Assembly: GCA_964405375.1 (NCBI GenBank)
Contig: CAYONQ010000084.1
Coordinates: 1-10,500 of the forward strand
Origin: CAYONQ01 sp964405375
GTDB lineage: Bacteria > Planctomycetota > Phycisphaerae > Sedimentisphaerales > Anaerobacaceae
DNA: 10,500 bases
Reading direction: 5' to 3'
Below, in pieces: positions 1 through 6,027 of this stretch (position 1 is the stretch's first letter; every line of letters begins with the position of its first letter). The notes under the pieces were generated by a model, which did no database searches, had not been told where the DNA came from, and worked only from the letters and a program-made list of their open reading frames with translations. The position numbers and the translations under genes were made by a program.

Positions 1-55
1 GACAAAAACAAACTTTTACTTCAATTATCTAAAATACTGTGAACGGAAACAAAAT

Positions 56-1000
56 ATGAAACCGGATGATGGTTACATCGCCTATATCGTAAATCCCAAA
101 TCGGGTGCCGGAAGCCGGAGATTGGTCAGCCGGAAGTTCGGTGGATACCTGGTTAAAAAAGGTTTTGATGTCAGGTTTAATCTGACCGAGTCTCTGGAAA
201 ATGCCTGCGAGCTGGCTACCGATGCTGCGGTCGATTACGACTGTGCGATGGTTGTTGTTGTCGGCGGCGATGGTGTCGTTAGAGAGGTTGCACACGGCCT
301 GGAAGGAAGTGACAAACCCTTGCTGATAGTGCCGTGCGGCACGGAAAATCTGCTGGCAAATGAATTGGGTTTTGACGAGAAGCTTGAGACAATAATAAAG
401 ACGTTCGAGGCGGCGTACATTCGGCCTTTGGACCTGGGTAGTGCCAACGGAAAATGTTTTACCTCGATAGCCGGCTTCGGGTTTGACGGCGAGGTGGTCA
501 GGCGCGTCAGCGAGCAGCGAGAGGGACACATAGATTACTCTGATTACTTCTGGCCGCTATGGCGGACGTTCTGGAGCTATAAATTCGATGCGATGAAGGT
601 AGAAGTGGACGGCGAGGAGATTTTTGACGGCAGGGGACTGGTTTTTGTCGGCAATATCTCAAGGTATGCGGTAGGGCTTCAGATATTACACTACGCCGAT
701 TTCGGCGATGGGTTGCTGGACGTCTGTATTTACAAATGCGGCTCTCGGGTGCATTTGATAAAGCATTCGCTGATGACGGTTCTCAAACAGCATGCCGATT
801 GTGGCGACGTCATTTATCGTCAGGGCAAAGAGATAACTGTAACTTCGCAAGGTGCTGATATAGACACTGAAATTGACGGTGACCCCGGCCCCGCCTTGCC
901 GGTGGAGATCAAGGTGATACCACAGGCGGTAAATGTAATGGTGCCCGAAGGCGCCAAACCGGCTGGGATAAGAACAAGAATCATCAGGGCAATAGGATGA
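56..1000 (+). CDS. Diacylglycerol/sphingosine kinase-family lipid kinase (YegS/DAGK-like)
   Basis: The 314-aa product is predicted to be a cytosolic or membrane-associated ATP-dependent lipid kinase that phosphorylates a lipid hydroxyl such as diacylglycerol; the real substrate cannot be read from sequence. Visible motifs are the N-terminal nucleotide-site strand NPKSGAG (residues 13-19), the glycine-rich GGDG (70-73) in VVVVGGDGVVREV, PCGTEN (93-98) followed by ANELG (101-105), and the C-terminal DGDPGPALP (274-282) leading to the usual final strand ending in VMVP. Length and two-domain layout (catalytic domain about 1-130, beta-sandwich about 135-298) match the family. The usual GGDGT reads GGDGV here, a mild deviation. 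The ATG at 56 has only a weak ribosome site (CGGAAAC), but NPKSGAG begins 12 residues in, so no later start fits. It is the first gene of a plus-strand run, with kdsA next, so an envelope-lipid role is plausible but inferred. Confidence 0.88.
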   Translation: MKPDDGYIAYIVNPKSGAGSRRLVSRKFGGYLVKKGFDVRFNLTESLENACELATDAAVDYDCAMVVVVGGDGVVREVAHGLEGSDKPLLIVPCGTENLLANELGFDEKLETIIKTFEAAYIRPLDLGSANGKCFTSIAGFGFDGEVVRRVSEQREGHIDYSDYFWPLWRTFWSYKFDAMKVEVDGEEIFDGRGLVFVGNISRYAVGLQILHYADFGDGLLDVCIYKCGSRVHLIKHSLMTVLKQHADCGDVIYRQGKEITVTSQGADIDTEIDGDPGPALPVEIKVIPQAVNVMVPEGAKPAGIRTRIIRAIG

Positions 1001-1011
1001 TTCAAAAATGA

Positions 1012-1096
1012 AGTGTCTAAAGTGAACTAAAGTACCTAAAGTGAGCTGAAGTGAAGAAAAATTCCACAACTTTAGGCACTCCAAACTTTAGGCACT
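1012..1096. repeat. Short direct and inverted repeat cluster upstream of kdsA
   Basis: The gap between the lipid kinase and kdsA is almost entirely repeat. The left half has AGTGTCTAAAGT (1012-1023) and AGTACCTAAAGT (1031-1042). The right half has two exact copies of ACTTTAGGCACT (1069-1080 and 1085-1096), the reverse complement of the left units with one mismatch each. The arms could fold into a long imperfect hairpin with a loop around 1043-1068. The right arm ends 2 nt before the kdsA Shine-Dalgarno. There is no T-tract, so it is not a standard terminator. Confidence 0.75.
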
Positions 1097-1098
1097 TT

Positions 1099-1102
1099 GG
1101 AG
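1099..1102 (+). promoter_or_regulatory. Ribosome binding site deciding the kdsA start
   Basis: GGAG at 1099-1102 lies 6 nt before the ATG at 1109. A TTG at 1097 in the same frame would add four residues, but it overlaps this site and has no site of its own, so ATG 1109 is preferred. Confidence 0.7.
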
Positions 1103-1108
1103 CGAGAT

Positions 1109-1933
1109 ATGGGTAAAGTAAATTTTAAAATACGTGATGTTAAGGTTGGTTTGGATGCGCCTTTGTTTGTGATAGCAGGGCCCTGCGTTATTGAAACCAA
1201 AGATATCTGTCTGGATATTGCGGATAGACTCGCCGAGATTGGCGAAAGGGTCGGCGTGGGAATGATTTTCAAGGCCAGTTTCGACAAGGCCAACCGTTCG
1301 AGTTTGCACAGTTTTCGCGGGCCGGGTCTGGAAAAGGGCCTGGAGGTTCTCGCTGCTGTCCGTCGAAAGAGCAACCTGCCGGTTATGACAGATGTCCACG
1401 AGCCGGCTCAGGCGGCGGTGGCGGGTGAAGTCGTTGATTGTCTTCAAATTCCTGCTTTTCTGTGCAGGCAGACCGACCTGCTTGTCGCCTGTGGCCGAAC
1501 GGGAAAACCGGTAAATATCAAGAAAGGCCAGTTTCTCTCGCCTGCGGAGATGAATAATGCGGCAGAGAAAGTCCGCTCTTGTGGCAATGAGAAGATAATG
1601 CTCACCGAGCGCGGGACATTTTTCGGCTACAATCGGCTCGTCAACGATATGACGGCCATTTACAGTATGAAAAAGCTGGGCTATCCCGTTGTTTTCGATG
1701 CCACTCACAGCACGCAGCAGCCCGGCGGCCTCGGTACCGCAAGCGGCGGACAACGGGAAATGACACCAATACTTGCCAAAGCCGCTGTCGCAGCCGGTGC
1801 CAACGGCCTTTTCATCGAGGTGCACCCTGAACCCAAGAAAGCAAAATCAGACGCTGCCAGCATTATCCCGATAGCGTGGCTCGAAGATTTACTGAAACCC
1901 TGCAAAGAAATATTTGAGGTCGTAAACGGATAA
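1109..1933 (+). CDS. kdsA: 3-deoxy-8-phosphooctulonate synthase (Kdo-8-P synthase)
   Basis: This enzyme condenses phosphoenolpyruvate with arabinose-5-phosphate to give Kdo-8-phosphate, a committed step to the Kdo of lipopolysaccharide, in the cytosol. The 274-aa product carries the family signatures in order: IAGPCVIE, KASFDKANRSS, TDVHEPAQA, QIPAFLCRQTDLL, NIKKGQFLSP, ERGTFFGYNRLVNDM, DATHSTQQPGG, ASGGQREM and FIEVHPEP. The residue in GPC (Cys26) is cysteine, as in the metal-dependent Aquifex-type enzyme; the E. coli type has Asn there. The other expected metal ligands, His200, Glu237 and Asp248, are present, so I infer a metal-dependent enzyme. The length matches the family. The start is ATG 1109, supported by GGAG 6 nt upstream. 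The gene is followed after 2 nt by a radical SAM gene, which suggests a shared transcript. No other Kdo or lipid A gene lies in the window. Confidence 0.96.
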   Translation: MGKVNFKIRDVKVGLDAPLFVIAGPCVIETKDICLDIADRLAEIGERVGVGMIFKASFDKANRSSLHSFRGPGLEKGLEVLAAVRRKSNLPVMTDVHEPAQAAVAGEVVDCLQIPAFLCRQTDLLVACGRTGKPVNIKKGQFLSPAEMNNAAEKVRSCGNEKIMLTERGTFFGYNRLVNDMTAIYSMKKLGYPVVFDATHSTQQPGGLGTASGGQREMTPILAKAAVAAGANGLFIEVHPEPKKAKSDAASIIPIAWLEDLLKPCKEIFEVVNG

Positions 1934-1935
1934 AA

Positions 1936-2868
1936 TTGCCCGAAAAAAGAAAATATCTGTATGGGCCGGTGCCCTCACGAAGATTGGGACGGAGCTTGGG
2001 CGTTGACATTGTGCCTTTCAAGGTCTGCACCCTCGACTGCATCTATTGCCAGCTCGGTAAAACCACGGAAAAAACCGTTGAACGAAAAGAGTATGCTTCT
2101 GTTGAAGCAGTCTTGGCCGAGCTGAAAGAAAAGTTGACCGAGGGGTTAGATGCTGATTATATCACCATTAGCGGTTCCGGTGAGCCGACCCTGCATTCAC
2201 GGCTCGGCGAACTCATAGACGGCATAAAAAAAATTACGGATATTCCCGTAGCCGTACTGACTAATGGCACACTGCTGTACGAAAAGGATGTGCGTGTGGA
2301 TTGTGCCAAAGCCGATGTGGTCCTGCCGTCCCTTGATGCCGGCGATGAAGAGGTTTTCCAGAAGGTAAACCGTCCCCACAGGGATATCAGTATCAAAAGT
2401 TTGATTTCAGGATTATGTACCTTTAGAGACGAATTTACCGGCCAAATATGGCTTGAGGTATTTTTAATCGATGGTCTAAATACTGGTAGCGGGCAAATCG
2501 CCAAAATCAAGACTGCTATAGAACGTATTCGTCCGGATAAGGTACAGCTAAATACCGCCGTGCGTCCCACGGCCGAACCCGCTGTCAAGAGAGTAAGTGC
2601 CGAGCAGCTTGATTCTATAGCCGGTCAGTTGGAAAACTGTGAGGTTGTGGCGGATTTTTCGCCCGGACGTTCCAGCAAAATGGTTGAAAGTAAAGCCGAG
2701 AATGTATTATCAATGCTGAAACGCAGGCCTTGCTCGCTGAATGATATTTGTTTGGGGCTGGGTATCGGCCGCAATGAGGCGCTGAAGTATATCACTCACT
2801 TACAGCAGCAGGGGGCCGTTTGTAGCGAGCGGAAAGACGGCGTAACCTTCTTCAAGGCCCCGTCCTGA
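1936..2868 (+). CDS. Radical SAM protein, TYW1-like (COG0731 type), with C-terminal winged-helix-like extension
   Basis: The 310-aa product is a radical S-adenosylmethionine enzyme. It has the iron-sulfur motif CTLDCIYC (Cys31, Cys35, Cys38; CX3CX2C) preceded by YGPVPSRRLGRSLGVD, and the SAM-contacting SGSGEPT at 79-85. The YGPVPSRRLG start is typical of the COG0731 group, related to archaeal and eukaryal wyosine synthase TYW1; the substrate of the bacterial members is not established as far as I know. After the barrel, residues about 253-308 look like a small winged-helix domain (VLSMLKRRPCSLNDICLGLG, then helix and wing), which could bind nucleic acid or a partner. The start is a TTG at 1936, 2 nt after the kdsA stop. 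The conserved motif begins at residue 9, no ATG or GTG lies nearby, and GGA at 1928-1930 is the only close ribosome-site candidate, so expression may depend on coupling to kdsA. A role in Kdo metabolism is not implied by anything but position. Confidence 0.85.
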   Translation: MPEKRKYLYGPVPSRRLGRSLGVDIVPFKVCTLDCIYCQLGKTTEKTVERKEYASVEAVLAELKEKLTEGLDADYITISGSGEPTLHSRLGELIDGIKKITDIPVAVLTNGTLLYEKDVRVDCAKADVVLPSLDAGDEEVFQKVNRPHRDISIKSLISGLCTFRDEFTGQIWLEVFLIDGLNTGSGQIAKIKTAIERIRPDKVQLNTAVRPTAEPAVKRVSAEQLDSIAGQLENCEVVADFSPGRSSKMVESKAENVLSMLKRRPCSLNDICLGLGIGRNEALKYITHLQQQGAVCSERKDGVTFFKAPS

Positions 2869-3137
2869 GACCTTCACTTCACTTGAAGATAAATCTCGCA
2901 AAAACACCGGATTAAGAGGGAAAAATATCCCCACCATAGACATTTTTCGACGTCTAATAAATTTATGTAAATTTGGTGTAATCTACCGATATTCGCAGTC
3001 AATTTGTAAAGACAAGCGGCTTATTGGCCGATAAAAGCGTTGTGGCGTTTTCTAAAGTGCTGATTTTATCATACTTGACAAATAAAATTGAAGTTTTGCC
3101 TTTAGTAAACTGCTTTTAGACCGATAAAGAATATGTA
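2869..3137. other. Intergenic region, possible weak promoter
   Basis: This AT-rich, 269-nt gap holds no convincing gene. A consensus-like -35 box TTGACA occurs at 3075-3080, but the best following -10 candidates (TTTAGT 3101-3106, TAAACT 3106-3111) are spaced 20-25 nt away instead of 16-18, so the promoter is doubtful. A small imperfect hairpin ending in GTTTTC around 3033-3052 could weakly terminate the upstream transcript. The region plausibly separates the kdsA/radical SAM unit from the next two genes. Confidence 0.3.
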
Positions 3138-3362
3138 ATGAAAGAAACGAAGCGACAGTTGGTTTTGAACAAGGGAAATGAGAAGTTTATATTTCGTTAC
3201 GACAGTGGCTGTGAAGACGAGCTTCTGGATGCTCTAATTGAGCAGGCAAAGGATAAGCGAACGGATTTTGACTGGTTTGATGCAGCCGTGCTGAGCTTTA
3301 AACTGACGCAGTCACTTATCGGCCAGGCGGACGAACTTTTGCGCGAGAATGTAAAGACATAA
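3138..3362 (+). CDS. Small protein of unknown function (74 aa)
   Basis: I do not recognise this family. The product is acidic, soluble and probably alpha/beta: a short strand region (QLVLN, KFIFRYD) followed by two predicted helices (DELLDALIEQAKDK and WFDAAVLSFKLTQSLIGQADELLREN). There is no signal peptide, membrane segment or metal motif; it has one cysteine. The start is ATG 3138 with only a weak AAAGA ribosome site at 3126-3130. It ends 72 nt before the preferred start of the recombinase and points the same way, so the two may share a transcript. Codon use looks like its neighbours and the reading frame has sensible amino-acid composition, which supports a real gene. Function cannot be assigned. 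Confidence 0.65.
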   Translation: MKETKRQLVLNKGNEKFIFRYDSGCEDELLDALIEQAKDKRTDFDWFDAAVLSFKLTQSLIGQADELLRENVKT

Positions 3363-3434
3363 AAGCGCAAAGTGAAAAATATAAAGTTTAGCTTTTTAGC
3401 TTTAATGATTTTAACGAACAGGCAGGTGTATATT

Positions 3435-4457
3435 ATGAAAGACGTCGAAGTTATCCAGGACTTTCTGAATTACTTGAACTTTGAAAAACGATTCTCGGAG
3501 CATACGGCCAAGTGTTATGGTACCGATTTAAACCAGTTTGCCGAGTTTTTGGTTGGCCGCGGTGAGACCAGCCACGTCGCCGGCCCCCCTTTGATGCACC
3601 CACTTGACTCGCAACACGGAGGCCCTGCTACCGCCGTGGCAACGCGCACAAAAGTTGAGGTTGACCAGCTGCTGCTTTCGGTGCAGACGGACGACGTCAG
3701 GGCGTATCTGGGCTTTCTAAATGAAAAACAGTACTCTAAGACCACTATCGCCCGCAAATTGGCCACGCTCAGAAGCTTTTACAAGTTTCTCGTTAAGAGA
3801 AACCGGACCGACTCCAATCCTGTTACGGTAGTCAGAACACCAAAGCAGGAGAAAAAGCTGCCCCGCTTCCTTGAATACGAAGAAGTAAAGAGATTGCTCG
3901 AGACACCACCGATGAATACCTGGCTGGGCGCAAGAGACAAGGCCATTATGGAAACGCTCTACAGCACCGGAATAAGGGTCAGCGAGCTTGTAGCACTGAA
4001 TATGGACGATATAGACTTCTTGGGCGAGGTAATCCACGTCAGGGGCAAAGGCAAAAAGGAAAGAATCTCGCCAATCAGCTCGTCCGTTTTGCAGGTCATT
4101 CAGCACTATATGGAGTTCAGAAATAAAAGGGCACAGAGCAACGCCAATTTTGACTCGAAGGTCCTCTTCGTGAACAAGCATGGCCGACGCCTCAGCACAC
4201 GCAGCGTCCGCCGCAAAATGGACAAATACCTCAAAATGGCCGGCCTCGACCCCGCTATCAGCCCCCACACATTACGTCACAGCTTCGCAACCCATATGTT
4301 AAACAACGGCGCCGATTTAAGAAGCGTTCAGGAGCTGCTCGGCCACCAGTCGCTCTCGACAACGCAGGTTTACACGCACCTCACCACGAAGAAACTAAAA
4401 GAAGTTTACGAAAGCGCCCACCCGAGAGAAACCGAACAAAACAACACCAATTGGTAA
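3435..4457 (+). CDS. xerD: Tyrosine recombinase, XerC/XerD type
   Basis: Xer recombinases resolve chromosome dimers at dif by strand exchange through a 3'-phosphotyrosine intermediate. The 340-aa product has the full catalytic set: Arg181 (STGIRVSELVAL), Lys205 (RGKGKKER), His278 and Arg281 (PHTLRHSFATH), His304 (LLGHQSLSTTQ) and nucleophile Tyr313 (VYTHLT). The N-terminal SAM-like domain is at about 1-120. The protein is about 40 residues longer than usual because of an insertion at about residues 43-75, between the FLNYLNFEKRFSEHTAKCY helix region and VQTDDVRAYL. The frame opens at a GTG at 3372, but ATG 3435 is preferred: it has AGGTG at 3424-3428 and is followed by the usual family N-terminus. 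The choice between XerC and XerD is uncertain; a host Xer role is more likely than a phage integrase given the XerC/D-like C-terminus, and no other mobile gene is nearby. A terminator follows. Confidence 0.9.
   Translation: MKDVEVIQDFLNYLNFEKRFSEHTAKCYGTDLNQFAEFLVGRGETSHVAGPPLMHPLDSQHGGPATAVATRTKVEVDQLLLSVQTDDVRAYLGFLNEKQYSKTTIARKLATLRSFYKFLVKRNRTDSNPVTVVRTPKQEKKLPRFLEYEEVKRLLETPPMNTWLGARDKAIMETLYSTGIRVSELVALNMDDIDFLGEVIHVRGKGKKERISPISSSVLQVIQHYMEFRNKRAQSNANFDSKVLFVNKHGRRLSTRSVRRKMDKYLKMAGLDPAISPHTLRHSFATHMLNNGADLRSVQELLGHQSLSTTQVYTHLTTKKLKEVYESAHPRETEQNNTNW
3571..3640. repeat. GC-rich insertion inside the recombinase gene bounded by short inverted repeats
   Basis: This segment encodes the extra residues SHVAGPPLMHPLDS... 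through GGPATAVA, absent from ordinary Xer proteins. It is more GC-rich than the surrounding gene and starts with GCCACG (3571-3576) and ends with CGTGGC (3635-3640), a perfect 6-bp inverted repeat, with weaker internal complementarity (GGCCCCCC at 3583-3589 against GGAGGCCC at 3618-3625). The reading frame stays open across it. It resembles a small palindromic element inserted in frame, but the boundaries are my estimate. Confidence 0.5.
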
Positions 4458-4466
4458 AACCCAACT

Positions 4467-4493
4467 TGTCATTCTGAACGCAGTGAAGAATCT
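4467..4493. repeat. Short intergenic sequence resembling a widespread dispersed repeat
   Basis: The sequence TCATTCTGAACGCAGTGAAG (4469-4488) followed by AATCT resembles a short motif of the form TCATTCTGAGCGAAGCGAAG followed by AATC that recurs in the intergenic DNA of many unrelated bacterial genomes. The resemblance is from memory and the element appears only once here, so its repeat nature is inferred. It lies just after the recombinase stop. Confidence 0.35.
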
Positions 4494-4512
4494 ATTTAGA
4501 TAATATGCGAAC

Positions 4513-4543
4513 AAAAAAGCCGCTTTTCAAAGCGGCTTTTTTT
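4513..4543. terminator. Bidirectional intrinsic terminator
   Basis: AAAAAAGCCGCTTT (4513-4526) pairs perfectly with AAAGCGGCTTTTTT (4529-4542) across a 2-nt loop, with a T-run on the plus strand and an A-run on the left that becomes a T-run on the minus strand. It lies 56 nt after the plus-strand recombinase and downstream of the minus-strand lipoprotein gene, so it can end both converging transcripts. Confidence 0.9.
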
Positions 4544-4557
4544 ACGCCCTCTTCTAC

Positions 4558-4599
4558 TCACTAATCACCAATCACTAATCACCATTCACCAATCACTAA
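4558..4599. repeat. Tandem heptamer array, six units
   Basis: Six consecutive 7-bp units run without a gap: TCACTAA, TCACCAA, TCACTAA, TCACCAT, TCACCAA, TCACTAA. The array lies between the terminator and the 3' end of the lipoprotein gene. Degenerate copies of the same theme (TTCACCA, TCCACTA, ACTAACC) occur at 5221-5241 on the other side of that gene. Confidence 0.85.
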
Positions 4600-4618
4600 A
4601 CTGCCAAAGCATCTCCGC

Positions 4619-5191
4619 TCAGTTCAGGTCATCATCTTTCCAGTATTTTGTCCCTGCGACAGTTGCCTGCAGCGCCAGGCCCGACTTCGTCATGGAATAC
4701 GCCTCGATATCAGCGCCAATCGCTCCTTCGCCGCTTAATTCTCCTCCCGATTCGCTTGCTTTTGCTGCAGCATCGGCATGGCCGCCAAACTCCCACCCGC
4801 TCTCGACGAATTTACTTAAGGCCGCTTTGGATTTGAAAATGAGAACTTGTCTATAGTCTTTAACACCCAATCCGAGACCGACACCCCCTAATGCCATTTT
4901 CATATACGTCCGTTGCCCTGTGGAGTTATCAACAACGACGCCATATCCACCACCCCCGCTTATAAAGATTATATTTATATTGGCATTGGCAAAAACCCCG
5001 TATCCTGCAGCTTTTTTGACCTTGTCTTTTGTGGAGGCCTGTTCTTGATAAAGTCTTTCAAGGGTTTCTGCTTCCATATCGCGAACTACCTGTCGTCTTT
5101 CAGTAACCGGAAGCCTCGCACTTGGGCCGCAGCCTGACACCAAAGCTAACATTGTGCTGACAGCCAAAATAGAAATCACTGTTTTTTTCAT
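4619..5191 (-). CDS. SYLF-domain (Ysc84-like) lipoprotein
   Basis: The 190-aa product is a predicted lipoprotein. MKKTVISILAVSTMLALVSGC is a signal peptide whose lipobox LVSGC makes Cys21 the lipidated residue. Residues about 50-187 form a SYLF domain (lipid-binding, Ysc84 family): AAGYGVFANANINIIFISGGGGYGVV, then KMALGGVGLGLGVKDYRQVLIF, then IEAYSMTKSGLALQATVAGTKYW. SYLF domains are known for phospholipid binding in eukaryotes; the bacterial periplasmic versions are little studied. The frame extends upstream to an ATG at 5218, but ATG 5191 is chosen because AAGGA sits 7 nt upstream and it directly precedes a canonical lipoprotein signal. The gene stands alone on the minus strand with its own promoter and shares the bidirectional terminator with the recombinase. 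The mature protein is probably at the outer membrane or periplasmic face; no Asp is seen at +2 (it is Gly22), which is compatible with outer-membrane sorting under E. coli rules. Confidence 0.9.
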   Translation of the reverse strand: MKKTVISILAVSTMLALVSGCGPSARLPVTERRQVVRDMEAETLERLYQEQASTKDKVKKAAGYGVFANANINIIFISGGGGYGVVVDNSTGQRTYMKMALGGVGLGLGVKDYRQVLIFKSKAALSKFVESGWEFGGHADAAAKASESGGELSGEGAIGADIEAYSMTKSGLALQATVAGTKYWKDDDLN

Positions 5192-5283
5192 TTTTTCATC
5201 CTTTATTACATAACACAAGATTCACCATCCACTAACTAACCGCCGCCCCGGCTGCTTTGTCTCCGCCGCTCACTTGATTTGAA

Positions 5284-5311
5284 ATTATACGGCCCCTGGA
5301 CTGGATTACAA
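5284..5311 (-). promoter_or_regulatory. Sigma70-type promoter for the SYLF lipoprotein gene
   Basis: On the minus strand TTGTAA (5311-5306) and a perfect TATAAT (5289-5284) are separated by 16 nt. Transcription would start near 5277 and give a leader of about 85 nt before ATG 5191. Confidence 0.6.
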
Positions 5312-5367
5312 TAAAAAACTACTGTTTCCCTAAAACCCGAAAGCATGCTGGCCCCTAAGGGGCTGGC

Positions 5368-5469
5368 GAGGCCCGCCCAAAGACCGATAGTCGTCGTGAT
5401 GGTCGAGGCGACCGTGGCGGTGGGGGAAGAGGCGGTGGTTTTGGCGGCGGCGGCAGAGGTCGATACTAA
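5368..5469 (+). pseudogene. Relic: Gly/Arg-rich C-terminal tail of an RRM-type RNA-binding protein
   Basis: The frame from 5368 to the TAA at 5467-5469 reads EARPKTDSRRDGRGDRGGGG and then RGGGFGGGGRGRY. The EARP entry followed by an RG/GGG tail ending in Tyr is the characteristic C-terminus of small bacterial glycine-rich RNA-recognition-motif proteins, where it follows the last RRM strand. No RRM core (no KGFGFV-type RNP1 or RNP2) can be found upstream: the frame is closed by a TAA at 5356 and the preceding sequence is unrelated, with a small hairpin GCCCCTAAGGGGC at 5351-5363. I read it as the remnant of a truncated gene. An alternative frame from ATG 5345 (about 50 codons, Val/Ala-rich) is a shadow of the same GC-rich repeats. 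Confidence 0.6.
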
Positions 5470-5687
5470 AAAAAAGGCCTTTATTATTTGCTGACCCGTC
5501 TTTTTAGCGTATCCAGCCCATATTTGGTGGTAAAGTGATATTTATTTGTTGCATATTTTGATTATTGTGCTTTAATAGCGAAAATTAAGAAAGGGGATAT
5601 TATCTCATCTCTCGATAGTAATTCCCGTTAAACAAAGGTAGAGATATCAATTAGCAGCTCTTTAAACAGGGCCAAGGAGAAATGCAA
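5470..5687. other. Upstream region and leader of the cold-shock gene
   Basis: This AT-rich stretch has no gene. A possible plus-strand promoter is TTGCAT (5549-5554) with a 17-nt spacer and TTAATA (5572-5577), a weak match. It would give a leader of about 105 nt, consistent with the long leaders common for cold-shock genes. No riboswitch or known cold-box is recognisable. Confidence 0.35.
5675..5679 (+). promoter_or_regulatory. Ribosome binding site deciding the cold-shock gene start
   Basis: AGGAG at 5675-5679 is only 2 nt from the ATG at 5682 but 8 nt from the in-frame GTG at 5688. The spacing favours the GTG, which also gives the canonical N-terminus STGTVKWFN. Confidence 0.75.
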
Positions 5688-5891
5688 GTGAGTACAGGTA
5701 CTGTAAAATGGTTTAACGCATCTAAAGGTTTTGGATTTATCGTTCCGGATGACGGAGGCGACGATTTATTCGTCCATCATTCGGAAGTAAAGGCCTCAGG
5801 CTACGCATCGCTCGATGAAGGCCAAAAGGTCGAGTTCGAGGTCGGCGAGGGCAAAAAAGGCCCATGTGCGACCAATGTGATTCCAGGATAA
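5688..5891 (+). CDS. Cold-shock domain protein (CspA family)
   Basis: The 67-aa product is a single OB-fold cold-shock domain that binds single-stranded RNA or DNA and acts as an RNA chaperone in the cytosol. The sequence begins [17 protein letters not shown] with RNP1 (KGFGFI), followed by RNP2 (LFVHHSEV), the linker [21 protein letters not shown] and the final strand ATNVIPG. Length and motif order are standard for the family. GTG 5688 is preferred over ATG 5682 because of ribosome-site spacing. It follows the relic of an RNA-binding protein gene and is closed by its own terminator, so it is monocistronic. Whether it is cold-induced cannot be told from the sequence. Confidence 0.95.
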   Translation: MSTGTVKWFNASKGFGFIVPDDGGDDLFVHHSEVKASGYASLDEGQKVEFEVGEGKKGPCATNVIPG

Positions 5892-5918
5892 TTTAGAGCA
5901 AAGCGTTGTAAAAGCAAA

Positions 5919-5948
5919 GGTCCCGCCAGGTTGCGGGGCCTTGTTTTA
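5919..5948 (+). terminator. Intrinsic terminator of the cold-shock gene
   Basis: GGTCCCGC (5919-5926) pairs with GCGGGGCC (5933-5940), one G-U pair, across loop CAGGTT, followed by TTGTTTTA. Flanking A/T bases extend the stem. Read on the minus strand it has one mismatch and is followed by TTTGCTTTT, so it may also stop the transcript of the large minus-strand lyase gene. Confidence 0.85.
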
Positions 5949-6027
5949 TATAAAAGCAAGCACTCACTAAATCCCCCTCGAATTTCATTATTACAACCAG
6001 CCCCAGCTCTCTCGCACCAATTTCGTC

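Noticed and set aside
29..1084. Long minus-strand frames opposite the lipid kinase
   Set aside because: They are antisense shadows of a clearly recognisable kinase and show no family motifs.
1097..1108. TTG at 1097 as the kdsA start
   Set aside because: It overlaps the Shine-Dalgarno GGAG that is correctly spaced for ATG 1109, and the four extra residues lie outside the conserved protein.
3372..3434. GTG-initiated 21-residue N-terminal extension of the recombinase
   Set aside because: The extension has no family counterpart, no ribosome site precedes it, and ATG 3435 has AGGTG at good spacing.
3435..4457. Interpretation of the tyrosine recombinase as an integron or phage integrase of a mobile island
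   Set aside because: No attachment-site duplication, cargo, excisionase or phage gene is seen nearby, and the catalytic domain reads as XerC/XerD.
4558..4599. CRISPR-like or iteron origin interpretation of the heptamer array
   Set aside because: There are no spacers, units are directly adjacent and only 7 bp, and no replication initiator gene is present.
5345..5493. Val/Ala-rich frame starting at ATG 5345
   Set aside because: It is the shifted reading of the GGC/GGT-rich tail of the RRM relic and has no ribosome site; the RG-rich frame is the meaningful one.
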